Shown piece by piece: positions 34,026-43,978 of a DNA stretch of 48,125 nucleotides. The position numbers were made by a program, and so were the translations under genes. The notes below the pieces were generated by a model, which worked only from the letters and a program-made list of their open reading frames with translations, had not been told where the DNA came from and made no database searches. This stretch comes from Specibacter cremeus (GTDB lineage Bacteria > Actinomycetota > Actinomycetes > Actinomycetales > Micrococcaceae): the NCBI RefSeq assembly GCF_003946885.1, contig NZ_RWKQ01000036.1, positions 1 to 48,125 of the forward strand, given 5' to 3'. Numbering within the stretch: position 1 is the first letter of the stretch; every line of letters begins with the position of its first letter.

Positions 34026-34180
34026 GCGCACTCGCCTTCGAAAAATGACATCAGGCGCTGCAGTCCCAGTCGTACTGCTGGACCGGGTGTCGATCGCCAG
34101 GTCAAGGCTTGCCTTACGGACAGGTGGCGGCCGTGCAGGCGACTTTGGACATTTCGTGCAGTTGACTTCGGAAAATGACG
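34026..34180. mobile_element. Tn402/Tn5053-like transposon right ends (two outer ends and an internal repeat)
   Basis: On the minus strand, 34050-34026 reads TGTCATTTTTCGAAGG and on to GTGCGC, about 20 of 25 positions like Tn402 IR. 34180-34156 reads CGTCATTTTCCGAAGTC and ends AACTGCAC, about 21 of 25. It is followed directly inward by a second repeat at 34155-34133 (AATGTCCAAAGTCGCCTGCAC), the tandem 19-base type repeat typical of these ends. Outer ends face right. The resolvase remnant begins at the very next base. A further partial copy lies at 34362-34380. Confidence 0.6.
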
Positions 34181-34348
34181 GTGGGCGGCCGCAAACGACT
34201 CATGACGGAGTCCAAGATCCGCTCCGTCCGCAAACTCCTCGCCCAGGGAACACCGCCCCGGGAGGTTGCCAGCAGCCTCGGCGTCTCCGTCCCCACCCTC
34301 TACCGGTGGGTCCCCGCCACGGGGACCGCGGGGGCCCCACCGCAGTAG
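34181..34348 (+). pseudogene. Serine resolvase, 3' remnant (left copy)
   Basis: The frame reads GRKRLMTESKIRSVRKLLAQGTPPREVASSLGVSVPTLYRWVPATGTAGAPPQ and a stop: the end of the catalytic arm and the C-terminal helix-turn-helix of a resolvase. It starts exactly where the transposon end stops. The DNA is closely similar to the copy at about 47894-48037. Confidence 0.8.
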
Positions 34349-34613
34349 TCACTGCCGTTTGGTGCAGGCGACTTCAATGATCGGCTGCCTGTTGTAGCAG
34401 GCCCGCCGGGACGAAAGCTATGATGGCTACCTGGTGCCGGACGGGGTGCGCGCCCTCGACGCGGCGGGGGAGGAGTTCTACCCGTGCGAGCTGGCCGCCC
34501 CGCTCCATACGAAGTCGTCCATCCTGACCAGGAAGGTCCACAACGAGCTCGGCCTCCCTGGACCCCGGTACCCATCTGAACAGTTACCAGCAGGAAACGA
34601 AGAGGTTCCTCCG

Positions 34614-35489
34614 TTGCGCACACACATCCCCCTCGTGGCCGCCCAGGCTCCTCCCCAGCTCATCGGCGCCCCGCTCTCAGACTTCGCCGACGAGGCCTGC
34701 CGGGCCATGGACCGGCACCCCGACGCGGAACTGCTCGTCTTCCCGGAGCTTCACCTCTTCGGCGACGGCGTGCCGGACCGTCAACGCGTCGAGGCCCTCC
34801 GAAGCTCCGCCGAGCCGCTCGACGGCCCTCGCGTTGAGGGGCTCGCAGACCTCGCGAGGGAGCTTGGCGTTTGGCTGGTGCCGGGAAGCCTGTGCGAAGC
34901 GGGCACTCGGGGCGAGTTGTTCAACACACAGATCGTTCTCTCGCCCGCTGGTGAGCTTGCGGGCAGCTACCGAAAGATCTTCCCCTGGCGCCCCCACGAA
35001 CCATACGACCCGGGTGACCGGTTTGCCGTTGTCGACCTGAACGGTGCGGGCCGTGTCGGACTGAACATCTGTTACGACGCCTGGTTTCCGGAAACGACGC
35101 GCCAGCTTGCCTGGATGGGCGCCGACATCATTCTCAATGTCGTCAAGACAACGACGCCGGACCGTGCCCTGGAGCTGGTGCTGGCTCGGGCGAATGCAAT
35201 CGTGAACCAGGTCTTCGTCGTGAGCGTCAACTGCGCCGGGCCGACCGGCGAAGGGCGCAGCCTTGTGGTCGACCCCGAGGGCACCGTCCTCGCCGAGGCC
35301 CCAGATGCGGCACCGACCCTGCTCGCCGTTGACCTGGACCTGACCGCCCTCGACCGCGTTCGCGCGGTCGGTACGGCCGGTGTGAGCCGCGTGTGGGCGC
35401 AGTTCCGGCCCGGCGAGGCACCGATCGATCTGCCCGTCTACGCCGGACGGATCGACCCGGCCACTTGGGCCCCCCAGCCCCGCGAATAA
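34614..35489 (+). CDS. Carbon-nitrogen hydrolase (nitrilase superfamily)
   Basis: 291 residues from a TTG at 34614 with GAAGAGG eight bases upstream; a longer frame from 34434 is open but its extra residues do not fit the family. The catalytic triad is E45 (VFPELHLFGDG), K121 (SYRKIFPW) and C153 (GLNICYDAWFPE). The enzyme would hydrolyse an amide, carbamoyl or nitrile bond in the cytoplasm. It is the first gene of the LacI-type locus, 112 bases before the first HisD-like gene. High CTC and GAG codon use as in the rest of this region. Confidence 0.85.
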   Translation: MRTHIPLVAAQAPPQLIGAPLSDFADEACRAMDRHPDAELLVFPELHLFGDGVPDRQRVEALRSSAEPLDGPRVEGLADLARELGVWLVPGSLCEAGTRGELFNTQIVLSPAGELAGSYRKIFPWRPHEPYDPGDRFAVVDLNGAGRVGLNICYDAWFPETTRQLAWMGADIILNVVKTTTPDRALELVLARANAIVNQVFVVSVNCAGPTGEGRSLVVDPEGTVLAEAPDAAPTLLAVDLDLTALDRVRAVGTAGVSRVWAQFRPGEAPIDLPVYAGRIDPATWAPQPRE

Positions 35490-35565
35490 GGTGGCGAGCA
35501 GCCTCCCGCCTCACTGCGTCCGCGCCCGTACAGTGGCGGACCGCCACCATACCCCGATGTGCCCC

Positions 35566-35600
35566 TTGTCACAGCGGCCGCAGAGCCTTACTGTATACGT

Positions 35601-35606
<6 letters not shown>
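35566..35606 (+). promoter_or_regulatory. Promoter and LacI operator at the first HisD-like gene
   Basis: TTGTCA (35566-35571), a 17-base spacer and TACTGT (35589-35594) make a promoter whose start point would fall near 35601, the A of the ATG. The operator TGTATACGTATGCAC (35592-35606) covers the -10 box and start codon. This predicts a leaderless mRNA blocked by the repressor. Confidence 0.55.
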
Positions 35607-36953
<1,347 letters not shown>

Positions 36954-36954
36954 C

Positions 36955-36971
36955 TGTGCATACGTATGTTT
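36955..36971. promoter_or_regulatory. LacI operator before the substrate-binding protein gene
   Basis: TGTGCATACGTATGTTT directly after the stop of the first HisD-like gene. It shares TGCATACGTATG with the other three sites. A -10-like TATTCT follows at 36971. It marks a separate promoter for the transporter. Confidence 0.75.
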
Positions 36972-37029
36972 ATTCTGGGCGGGCCGGCGTGGCTGGCCCG
37001 CCCACCGCTCACCGATGAGAGGCCCCATC

Positions 37030-38346
37030 ATGCAATTTCCCAGACACCTCAGGGCCGGCATCGCCGCGCTCACGATTGCCGCCAGCGTGGCCGGCGTCAC
37101 GGCCTGCGGCGCCGGTTCCCGCACCGGGGCGCAGAACGCCACGGCGGTCGAGTGCGACTACACGATGCCGAAAGAGTCGACCACCGTGAACGTTCTCGCC
37201 TACAATTCCTCGGCCATCGACCCGTTCACCAACACCATGGTCAAGAGCTGCACCCGGGACAAGGTCACGCTCAAGCACGACCCGATCGATTTCGGTGGCC
37301 AGGTGACCAAGACGACGGCGACGCTCGCCGGGGACACCGGCAGCTACGACATCATCGAGACATACGGGTTCGTCGTGCCCGGCTTCGCCGCCAACGGCGG
37401 CATCGTCCCGCTCGACGACTACGTCGCGAAATACAAGGACAAGTACAAGCTCGACGCGCTCAGCTCCCAGATGCGCGAGGCGATGTCCTACAACGGCAAG
37501 CTCTACGGGCTCCCAATGCAGGCGCAGATGTTCATCCTCGCCTACCGCAAGGACGTCTTCGACAAGCTCGGCCTCAAGCCGCCGACGACCTTCGCAGAGA
37601 TGATCGCCGCCGCGCAGACGATCCAGGCCCAAGGCGGCATCAAGTACCCGATTGCCCTGCCCTGGAACGCGACCGCCGACATCACGACGAGCTACCAGGC
37701 CGCGATGAACTCCTACGGGACGGACTTCCTCGATCGCAGCGGCAAGCCCCAGTTCACCTCGGACGCGTCGCGCAAGGCGCTCGAAGGCCTCAAGTCCCTC
37801 CTGCCGTATATGGATCCTCAGGTGACCACGTTCGACCAGCCAAAGGTCCAGCAGCAGATGTTCAACGGCACGGCCGCGATGGCGATCATGTTCTCGGGCC
37901 GCATGAACGACCTCACGATCCCGACCAACACGAAGCTCGCCAATGACTTCGCGTTCGCCGCTCCCCCCGCCGTCGCGGCCGGGGCCCCGTACCTCTACAG
38001 CCGCCTGTCGGTGGACGGGTGGTCGATCCCGAAAAACACGAAGCTGGACAAGGACATGCTGTTCCAGATGATCGCCTCCTCGGTCAGCGAAGACGCATCG
38101 AAGGCGGCTGTCCCGGCGGCCTACCCGGCGCGAAGCGGCATGGTCGGCGATAACAGCTCGAAGTACGCCACCGCCGCGAACGGGACGATCGGCAAGACGA
38201 TGCCGACCCCGGGCAACCCGGCCGCCGCGCCGGTCACGAACGCCATCAGGCCGGTCCTGGTCCAAATCATCACGGGCAAGGTCGACGTCGAGGCGGGCAT
38301 GCAGCAGATGCAGGCCCTCGCTGAGAAGGCTGCCGCGGGCAACTGA
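37030..38346 (+). CDS. ABC transporter substrate-binding lipoprotein
   Basis: 438 residues; ATG 37030 with GAGAGG upstream. The signal peptide (RHLRAGIAALTIAASVAGVTAC) ends in a lipobox VTAC, so Cys26 is lipid-anchored outside the membrane. The rest resembles family 1 carbohydrate-binding proteins: YDIIETYGFVVPGFAANGGIVPLDDYV, YNGKLYGLPMQAQMFILAYRKDVFDKLGLKPPTTFAEMIAAA, QMFNGTAAMAIMFSGRM. It delivers an external substrate, probably sugar-like or polyol-like, to the two permeases downstream. Confidence 0.93.
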   Translation: MQFPRHLRAGIAALTIAASVAGVTACGAGSRTGAQNATAVECDYTMPKESTTVNVLAYNSSAIDPFTNTMVKSCTRDKVTLKHDPIDFGGQVTKTTATLAGDTGSYDIIETYGFVVPGFAANGGIVPLDDYVAKYKDKYKLDALSSQMREAMSYNGKLYGLPMQAQMFILAYRKDVFDKLGLKPPTTFAEMIAAAQTIQAQGGIKYPIALPWNATADITTSYQAAMNSYGTDFLDRSGKPQFTSDASRKALEGLKSLLPYMDPQVTTFDQPKVQQQMFNGTAAMAIMFSGRMNDLTIPTNTKLANDFAFAAPPAVAAGAPYLYSRLSVDGWSIPKNTKLDKDMLFQMIASSVSEDASKAAVPAAYPARSGMVGDNSSKYATAANGTIGKTMPTPGNPAAAPVTNAIRPVLVQIITGKVDVEAGMQQMQALAEKAAAGN

Positions 38347-38353
38347 CGGTGCC

Positions 38354-38389
38354 GCCGCGGCCGGCTGACACGATGTCGCCGGCCGCGGC
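38354..38389 (+). repeat. Hairpin between substrate-binding protein and permease genes
   Basis: GCCGCGGCCGG (38354-38364) pairs with CCGGCCGCGGC (38379-38389), loop of 14 bases. No T-run. Such intercistronic hairpins commonly protect the upstream mRNA so that the binding protein is made in excess. Confidence 0.7.
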
Positions 38390-38429
38390 AGCCGCGGCAC
38401 ACCGAGACGATTCCTAAAGGAGAAAAACC

Positions 38430-39302
38430 ATGCGACGACGCGAGTTCACGCTGCTCATGGCACCCAGCCTGCTCGTGATGGTGGGGCTGCTGGTAGTCCC
38501 CCTCGTCCGGACCATCCAGTGGAGCTTCCAGAAGGTCCAGTACGGCACCCCGGGAGAGTTCATCGGCCTCAAGAACTACAGCCAGGCGCTGTCCGACCCC
38601 CGTTTCGGCCGGGCCGTGCTGTTCACCCTGCTGCTCACGGTTGTCGTGACAGTGGCAATCCTTGTGCTGGGGTACCTGGTCGCGACGGGGATGAACGGGC
38701 TCGGCAAGCTGCGCCCCGTGGTCTTGGGCGCGATGCTGGTCGCCTATGTGCTGCCGAACGTGGTCGGTGCGGTCTCGTTCTCGTGGCTGGTCGATGAGAA
38801 CTTCGGCGGTGTCGTGAACTACGTCATCCATGCCCTCACCGGGGCAGACGTCCTCTGGTTCACCGAGACGTGGCCCAACCGGATCCTGCTGATCGCGCAC
38901 ACCGTGTGGCACCTGCTGCCATTCTCCATGCTCATGATCCTCGCGGGCCTGCAGGGGGTTCCCGCGGAGCTGCGCGAGGCGGCAAAGATCGACGGCGCAA
39001 CGGCGTGGACGACGCACCGCTACGTCATCATCCCCACGATCCGCGGCGTCCTCGGCTTCGTGTGCCTGATCACGATCATGGACGTCCTGCGGACGTTCGA
39101 CAGCTTGATCCCCCTCTCCCCCCAGGCAGATGCCATCGGCAACGAGTCGATCATGCTGTACGTGTTCGACGTGGCGTTCCGGAACGGCTCGCAGCAGCTC
39201 GGCCTCGGCAGCGCGATCAACGTGCTCTCGATCCTGCTGATCCTGGCCTGCCTGTTCCCCTTCATCCGGGGTCTGCTCAAGGAAGCGAAGGCCAAAGCAT
39301 GA
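38430..39302 (+). CDS. ABC transporter permease (MalF type)
   Basis: 290 residues, six membrane helices. The EAA loop ELREAAKIDGATAWTTHRYVIIPTIRG contacts the ATPase. Strong AAAGGAG ribosome binding site. Stop overlaps the next ATG (ATGA). Part of an importer in the cytoplasmic membrane. Confidence 0.94.
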   Translation: MRRREFTLLMAPSLLVMVGLLVVPLVRTIQWSFQKVQYGTPGEFIGLKNYSQALSDPRFGRAVLFTLLLTVVVTVAILVLGYLVATGMNGLGKLRPVVLGAMLVAYVLPNVVGAVSFSWLVDENFGGVVNYVIHALTGADVLWFTETWPNRILLIAHTVWHLLPFSMLMILAGLQGVPAELREAAKIDGATAWTTHRYVIIPTIRGVLGFVCLITIMDVLRTFDSLIPLSPQADAIGNESIMLYVFDVAFRNGSQQLGLGSAINVLSILLILACLFPFIRGLLKEAKAKA

Positions 39303-40189
39303 TCGCCGACACCGCCAAGGCGTCCACCCTCCCGCCACGCACGTCCGTCAAGAAGCCTCGGCGCCGCCGCCGCAACCGAGGAAGCCGCACCGCCGCGGTC
39401 CTGCTCCTGCTGACCTCTGTGCTCATGCTCGCGCCGTTCATCTGGACCGCCCTGTCGGTGACCAAGCCGACCGACGTCGCGTTCGCGAACCCGCCGGTCC
39501 TGAGCGGCTACACGCCCACCCTCCAGGCTTTCCGGGACCTGTGGGAGACCACGTACTTCGCCCAATACCTCACCAACACGCTCGTCGTCGCAGTGATGTC
39601 GACCGTCGTCGCGCTCGTGATCGGGATCCCGGCCGCGTACGCGCTCTCTCGCTCCCCCGGCTATGTCTCGGCGATCCTCCTGCTGCTCGCGCTCGTCTTC
39701 CGTTCCCTCCCCCGCTTCTCGGTGGTGCTCCCGATGTACGAGATCAGCAAGGCCCTCGGGATCTACGACACGACGTTCGCACTCGCGGCGGCCCTCGTGG
39801 CGATCAACCAGCCGTTCACGATCTGGCTCCTGCGCAACTTCTTCGCCGAGATCCCCAAGGAGCTCGACGAGGCGGCCATGATCGACGGGTGCACCCGTGT
39901 GGGCATGCTCTACCGGGTCATGATCCCGCTCATGCGGCCCGGGATCCTCACGGCCGGGATCTTCGTCTTCCTGTTCGCGTTCCAGGAGTACCTCACGGCG
40001 CTCGTGCTCACGGACACGTCGTCGAAGACCGTGCCGGTCTTCATCACGACGCAGCTCGGCCAGACCCTGCCGATGCTCCAGCAAGCGGGGGCGGCGGCCA
40101 TGCTGCTCACCCTGCCCGTCATCGCGATCTCCTTCATCGCACAGAAGTACCTCGTGGCGGGCCTGAGCGAGGGCTCGGTCAAGGGCTGA
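39299..40189 (+). CDS. ABC transporter permease (MalG type)
   Basis: 296 residues, basic N-terminus (KKPRRRRRNRG), six helices and EAA loop ELDEAAMIDGCTRVGMLYRVMIPLMRP. It pairs with the preceding permease. No ATP-binding subunit follows, so a shared MsiK/UgpC-type ATPase encoded elsewhere must energise the system. Confidence 0.94.
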   Translation: MIADTAKASTLPPRTSVKKPRRRRRNRGSRTAAVLLLLTSVLMLAPFIWTALSVTKPTDVAFANPPVLSGYTPTLQAFRDLWETTYFAQYLTNTLVVAVMSTVVALVIGIPAAYALSRSPGYVSAILLLLALVFRSLPRFSVVLPMYEISKALGIYDTTFALAAALVAINQPFTIWLLRNFFAEIPKELDEAAMIDGCTRVGMLYRVMIPLMRPGILTAGIFVFLFAFQEYLTALVLTDTSSKTVPVFITTQLGQTLPMLQQAGAAAMLLTLPVIAISFIAQKYLVAGLSEGSVKG

Positions 40190-40197
40190 GCCCTCGC

Positions 40198-40896
40198 GTG
40201 GACACCCCTGCCCCCCTTGCCCTCCTGCCCGGCATGAACTGCACCGCGGACCTCTGGTCAGGGTGCGGGTTCGACGACGCGCTCACCCCGCACCTCGACG
40301 AGGCGAGCATCGACGGCCAGGTCGACAAACTCCTCGACGTCCTGCCCCCACGCTTTGCCCTCGCGGGCCTCTCGCTCGGCGGGATCGTCGCGATGGCGCT
40401 CACCCGTCGGGCCCCCCAGAGGGTCGCAGGGCTCTGCCTCATCTCGACCAACGCGAAGGCCCCCACACAACAGCAACGTGAGGGCTGGCGGTTGTGGCGG
40501 GACCGGCTCGCGGCCGGGGAGTCCGCCCGGGACCTCCAACGCGACATCCTGGACGCGCTCCTGAGCGTCCCGGCGCGGGAGCGCGATGCGGGCCTCGTGG
40601 AGCGGGCCTTGCGCATGGGGGACGAGACGGGCACTACGCGCCTCGACACGCAACTGCGCATGCAAGAGACACGAATCGACGAATCCACGGCGCTCGGGGC
40701 ACTGCGAGTGCCCGTGCTCGTCCTCTCCGGGACGGCCGATGCGATCTGCCCTCCACGGTTTCACGAGGACATCGCGGCCGCCACACCGGGAGCCCGACTC
40801 GTCTTAGTCGACGCCGGCCACCTCGCGCCGATGGAGCGCCCCCACATCGTCGGCCGGCTCATCCGCGGCTGGCTCGCCCAAGCGCAAAGCGGCTAG
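40198..40896 (+). CDS. Alpha/beta hydrolase
   Basis: 232 residues, GTG start nine bases after the permease stop, no clear ribosome binding site, so probably coupled. Nucleophile S59 is in LAGLSLGGIVA; the acid is in VLSGTADAICPP and the histidine in VDAGHLAPMERP. LLPGMNCTADLW is the oxyanion loop. It hydrolyses an ester, lactone or similar bond. Last gene of the plus-strand operon, followed by a terminator. Confidence 0.88.
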   Translation: MDTPAPLALLPGMNCTADLWSGCGFDDALTPHLDEASIDGQVDKLLDVLPPRFALAGLSLGGIVAMALTRRAPQRVAGLCLISTNAKAPTQQQREGWRLWRDRLAAGESARDLQRDILDALLSVPARERDAGLVERALRMGDETGTTRLDTQLRMQETRIDESTALGALRVPVLVLSGTADAICPPRFHEDIAAATPGARLVLVDAGHLAPMERPHIVGRLIRGWLAQAQSG

Positions 40897-40940
40897 GCAC
40901 GACCCGGGGACCAATCAGGCCATGTCGACCCGCGAAGCAT

Positions 40941-40990
40941 GGCCGGCCCACGCCCTCCCTTGGCTCGAGGGGGTGTGGGCCGGCCTTGTT
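40941..40990 (+). terminator. Rho-independent terminator after the alpha/beta hydrolase gene
   Basis: GGCCGGCCCACGCCC at 40941 pairs with GGGTGTGGGCCGGCC ending at 40985, with a short loop; TTGTTT follows on the plus strand. It separates the plus-strand operon from the convergent minus-strand operon. Confidence 0.8.
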
Positions 40991-41029
40991 TGTGGCGTTG
41001 CGTCGCACTCGGGGACAGGTGGTCATGCC

Positions 41030-41785
41030 CTACGTAGGGCGCGGTGCGAGGAGTGTGGCGAACTGCGCCATGAGTGCCTGGGTCAGGTTGTAGGCGACCA
41101 TGTGCGCGCCGTCGGCGTACGACGCAGCCGCGGCGTCCGCGTCCCCGACGAGGTCAAGTCGCAGTGATCCGGCAGCTGCCAGCGCGGCGTTGACCTGCGT
41201 CCGCGCCTCAGACACCGTCGGATCGTCCGGGCCGCTCGATGCGGCGAGGTCCGCCGCGCCGAGCATGATCCCGTCGAGCCCCTCCACGGCCAGGATGTCC
41301 TCGACGGCCGAGACGGCCTGCGGCGACTCGATCATGCCGATCACGAGGGTCTCCTCGGCCAAGCGGGCCTTGTGGTCCGCTCCGGTCACGGCGCCGAACG
41401 ACCCGGCGCGCCCGTAGGTGGCGAATCCCCGGCGCCCGCGCGGCGGGTAGTGCGCGGCCGCAACAACCGCCCGCGCCTGCTCGGCACTGTCGAGATGGGG
41501 TGCCACGATCCCGGCGGCGCCGCAGTCGAGGGCCCGCAGGATGAGGGTGTCCTCACGCTCCCCGACGCGGACCAGAACGTCGATACCGTGCATCGCCGCG
41601 GCGGCGATGTGCTGGCGCAGGGGAACCACGTCGGCGGGCCCGTGCTCGCAATCGATGAGCACGAAGTCGAACCCCGCGACGGCGAGCATCTCGACGAGCT
41701 CCTCGGACGGCATGCGCACGAGCGCCCCGCAGAACCGCTCCCCGGTGAGGACGCGTTCGCGCAGGGGGCGCCTGCGCGCCCTCAT
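41030..41785 (-). CDS. HpcH/HpaI-family aldolase
   Basis: 251 residues. MPSEELVEMLAVAGFDFVLIDCEHGPADV, VRVGERED, APHLDSAEQARAVVAAAHYPPRGRRGF, GMIESPQAVSAVEDILAVEGLDGIMLGAADLAASSG are the class II (metal-dependent) aldolase signatures, with Glu and Asp as metal ligands. Such enzymes split 4-hydroxy-2-oxo acids into pyruvate and an aldehyde. ATGA overlap with the SDR gene. Likely the carbon-carbon cleavage step of this pathway. Confidence 0.92.
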   Translation of the reverse strand: MRARRRPLRERVLTGERFCGALVRMPSEELVEMLAVAGFDFVLIDCEHGPADVVPLRQHIAAAAMHGIDVLVRVGEREDTLILRALDCGAAGIVAPHLDSAEQARAVVAAAHYPPRGRRGFATYGRAGSFGAVTGADHKARLAEETLVIGMIESPQAVSAVEDILAVEGLDGIMLGAADLAASSGPDDPTVSEARTQVNAALAAAGSLRLDLVGDADAAAASYADGAHMVAYNLTQALMAQFATLLAPRPT

Positions 41786-42540
41786 GCGACCATTCCCGCG
41801 GAGAGGTCCACGTCGGCTCCGCACAGGCCGGGCATGCCGAGCATGGCGACCACGGCCGCACCGACCTCGTCCTCGGTCACCATGCGCCCGAGTGCGGCGC
41901 GAGACACGAACGCCTCCTGCGCCTGCTCGTAGCTCGTCCCGGTCCGTTCGGCTTCGAGGCGGAAGTTCCGGTCCATCCTGGGCCCGTCGACGGGGCCCGG
42001 TGAGAGCGTGTTGACATTGACACCGGCGGGTCCGACTTCGAATGCGAGGGTCGCGGTCAGCCCGATCACCGCCATCTTGGAGGCGCAGTACGGGGTCCGG
42101 CGGGCCAGGGGGCGCTTGCCGGACACCGAGGCGAGATTGATGACATCCCCGCTGCCGCGGCCGACCATGGCGGGCAGGAAGGCCCGGCACATGAGGAACG
42201 TGCCGCGGACATTGACGTCGAACACCTCGTCCCACTGCTGCGCCGTGATGTCGACCAGCGGCGCGACGGGGCCGGCGATCCCTGCATTGTTCACGAGGAT
42301 AGACACCTCGGTATCCCGCAGCGACGTCTCGAGCCGTGCGACCGAATCCTCATCGGCCACGTCGACGGTCCGCCACTCGGCTCCGGCACCGAGTCCTTCG
42401 GCGATCACCCGGAGCGGCCCGGGTTGGCGGCCGGCCACGACGACGCGGGCGCCAGCGCTGTGCAGGGCACGGGCGATGGCCGCGCCCAGGCCCGTCCCAC
42501 CGCCCGTCACGAGGGCCGTGCGCCCCGCCAGAAGACTCAC
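41782..42540 (-). CDS. SDR-family oxidoreductase
   Basis: 252 residues, GTG start overlapping the stop of the upstream HisD-like gene. TGGGTGLGAAIARAL binds NAD(P), NNAGIAG is conserved, and the active site is Ser in NLASVSG with Y-x3-K in TPYCASKMAV. VNVNTLSPGPVDGPRMD is the usual substrate loop. It would oxidise or reduce a hydroxyl group of the pathway intermediate before or after the HisD-like step. Confidence 0.92.
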   Translation of the reverse strand: MSLLAGRTALVTGGGTGLGAAIARALHSAGARVVVAGRQPGPLRVIAEGLGAGAEWRTVDVADEDSVARLETSLRDTEVSILVNNAGIAGPVAPLVDITAQQWDEVFDVNVRGTFLMCRAFLPAMVGRGSGDVINLASVSGKRPLARRTPYCASKMAVIGLTATLAFEVGPAGVNVNTLSPGPVDGPRMDRNFRLEAERTGTSYEQAQEAFVSRAALGRMVTEDEVGAAVVAMLGMPGLCGADVDLSAGMVA

Positions 42541-43889
42541 GGGGTGGCTCCCGCGGCGGTTGCCCGGGCGCGGGCGGTGCCCTCGAGCGCGCGGTCGATC
42601 CACTCGAAACGCTCGCCCGTGTGGCGCCACACCCGTACGTCGCCCGAGCGTGCGTGGCCCTCGAAGAGCTCTACTCGTGCTGCACGCCCGAGGACTCGGC
42701 CGAGTTCCACCGAGGACTCGGGATTCTCGATGGTCTGGTACGTGACGGTCTTGAGGTATTTGCCGACCCACAGCCCACCCGTATACCGTGCGGCGCCGAG
42801 GGTGGGCAGGACATGGTTCGTGCCGATGACCTTGTCCCCATAAGAGACGCAGGTGTTCTCGCCGAGGAACAGGGCGCCGTAGTTGTGCATCCGCTCGAGC
42901 GCGCGGGCCGGGTCGGCCGTGAAGACCTGCACATGCTCGGCCGCAAGCTGATCGGCGATGTCGAACGCCTCGTCAAGGTCGTCGGCGAGGATGACTTGGC
43001 CCCAGTTCCGCCAAGCGGGCTCGGCAAAGTCCTTCGTCGGCATCTCCGGCAGGATCCGCTCGATGTGCGCGAGGACCTCGCGGGCGACCTCCTCGGAGGT
43101 CGTGACGAGGACCGCCGGCGAGTCGGGGCCGTGCTCGGCCTGGGAGAGGAGGTCGACGGCGATCGTGAACGGATCCGCGCCGGCATCGGCCAGGATGAGG
43201 ATCTCCGTGGGCCCGGCGAACAAATCGATGCCGACCTCGCCGAAAAGCTGCCGTTTGGCCTCGGCGACGTAGGCGTTCCCGGGGCCCGCAACCATGTCCA
43301 CGGGTGGCATCGATTCGGTGCCGATGGCCATCGAGGCGACCGCTTGGACGCCGCCGAGCAGGTAGATCTCGTCAGCCCCCGCGAGCTTCATCGCCGCGAT
43401 CGTCGCGGCGGGAATCTCGCCGCGGATCGGCGGCGTGCAGGCCACGACACGGGGGACACCGGCGACCTTGGCGGTGATGATCGTCATGTGCGCGGAGGCC
43501 GTGAGCGGGTACCGGCCACCCGGGATGTACGCGCCCGCCGCCTGCACGGGCACATGCCGATGTCCGAGGAAGACACCGGGGAGGGTCTCGACCTCGACGT
43601 CGCGCATCGAGTCGCGTTGAGCCTGCGCAAACGAGCGCACCTGGCCCTGGACGAAGACAATGTCCTCGATCACCTGCGGGTCGAGTGTCCCCATGATCTG
43701 CTCGATCTGCGCGTCCGAGAGCCGGAAGGACTCCACGCTCTGGTGATCGAACATTTTGGCGTACTTGCGGACGGCCGCATCGCCCTCCGCCCGGATATCG
43801 GCAATAATTTGGCCAACACGCTCGGCCACGTCGGTGTGGCCCGTATCGGCGAACGACTTGGACGGTGCTTGTTTCAGGTACTGGACCAC
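42537..43889 (-). CDS. Histidinol dehydrogenase-family enzyme, copy 2
   Basis: 450 residues from GTG 43889, chosen because GAGGAG lies five bases upstream; GTG 43895 overlaps that site. AAGAYIPGGRYPLTASAHMTIITAKVAGV, LLGGVQAVASMAIG, GPGNAYVAEAKRQLFGEVGID-LFAGPTEILILAD, LLSQAEHGPDSP, LAAEHVQVF and GTNHVLPTLGAARYTGGLWVGKYLK keep the zinc and Glu-His residues. It differs clearly from copy 1 (for example PGG and AGPTE against PAG and AGPSE) and is closer to the sulfopropanediol dehydrogenase-like group. First gene of the minus-strand operon. Confidence 0.92.
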   Translation of the reverse strand: MVQYLKQAPSKSFADTGHTDVAERVGQIIADIRAEGDAAVRKYAKMFDHQSVESFRLSDAQIEQIMGTLDPQVIEDIVFVQGQVRSFAQAQRDSMRDVEVETLPGVFLGHRHVPVQAAGAYIPGGRYPLTASAHMTIITAKVAGVPRVVACTPPIRGEIPAATIAAMKLAGADEIYLLGGVQAVASMAIGTESMPPVDMVAGPGNAYVAEAKRQLFGEVGIDLFAGPTEILILADAGADPFTIAVDLLSQAEHGPDSPAVLVTTSEEVAREVLAHIERILPEMPTKDFAEPAWRNWGQVILADDLDEAFDIADQLAAEHVQVFTADPARALERMHNYGALFLGENTCVSYGDKVIGTNHVLPTLGAARYTGGLWVGKYLKTVTYQTIENPESSVELGRVLGRAARVELFEGHARSGDVRVWRHTGERFEWIDRALEGTARARATAAGATP

Positions 43890-43903
43890 AGTCACTCCTC
43901 AGA

Positions 43904-43926
43904 TGTGCATACGTATGCGATATACT
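43904..43926. promoter_or_regulatory. LacI operator and promoter between copy 2 of the HisD-like gene and lacI
   Basis: GCATACGTATGC (43907-43918) is a perfect 12-base palindrome within TGTGCATACGTATGCGA. TATACT at 43921-43926 is a -10 box for the regulator gene. The site lies between divergent genes and can control both. Confidence 0.8.
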
Positions 43927-43978
43927 ATGAGTGGTGATAGGGGCTGGGGTCAAGACCCCAGAGGGAAGGGAGAACGCC

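Noticed and set aside
34434-34613. N-terminal extension of the carbon-nitrogen hydrolase
   Set aside because: The frame is open, but the residues do not resemble the family and a ribosome binding site precedes the TTG at 34614. The stretch may be a remnant of another gene.
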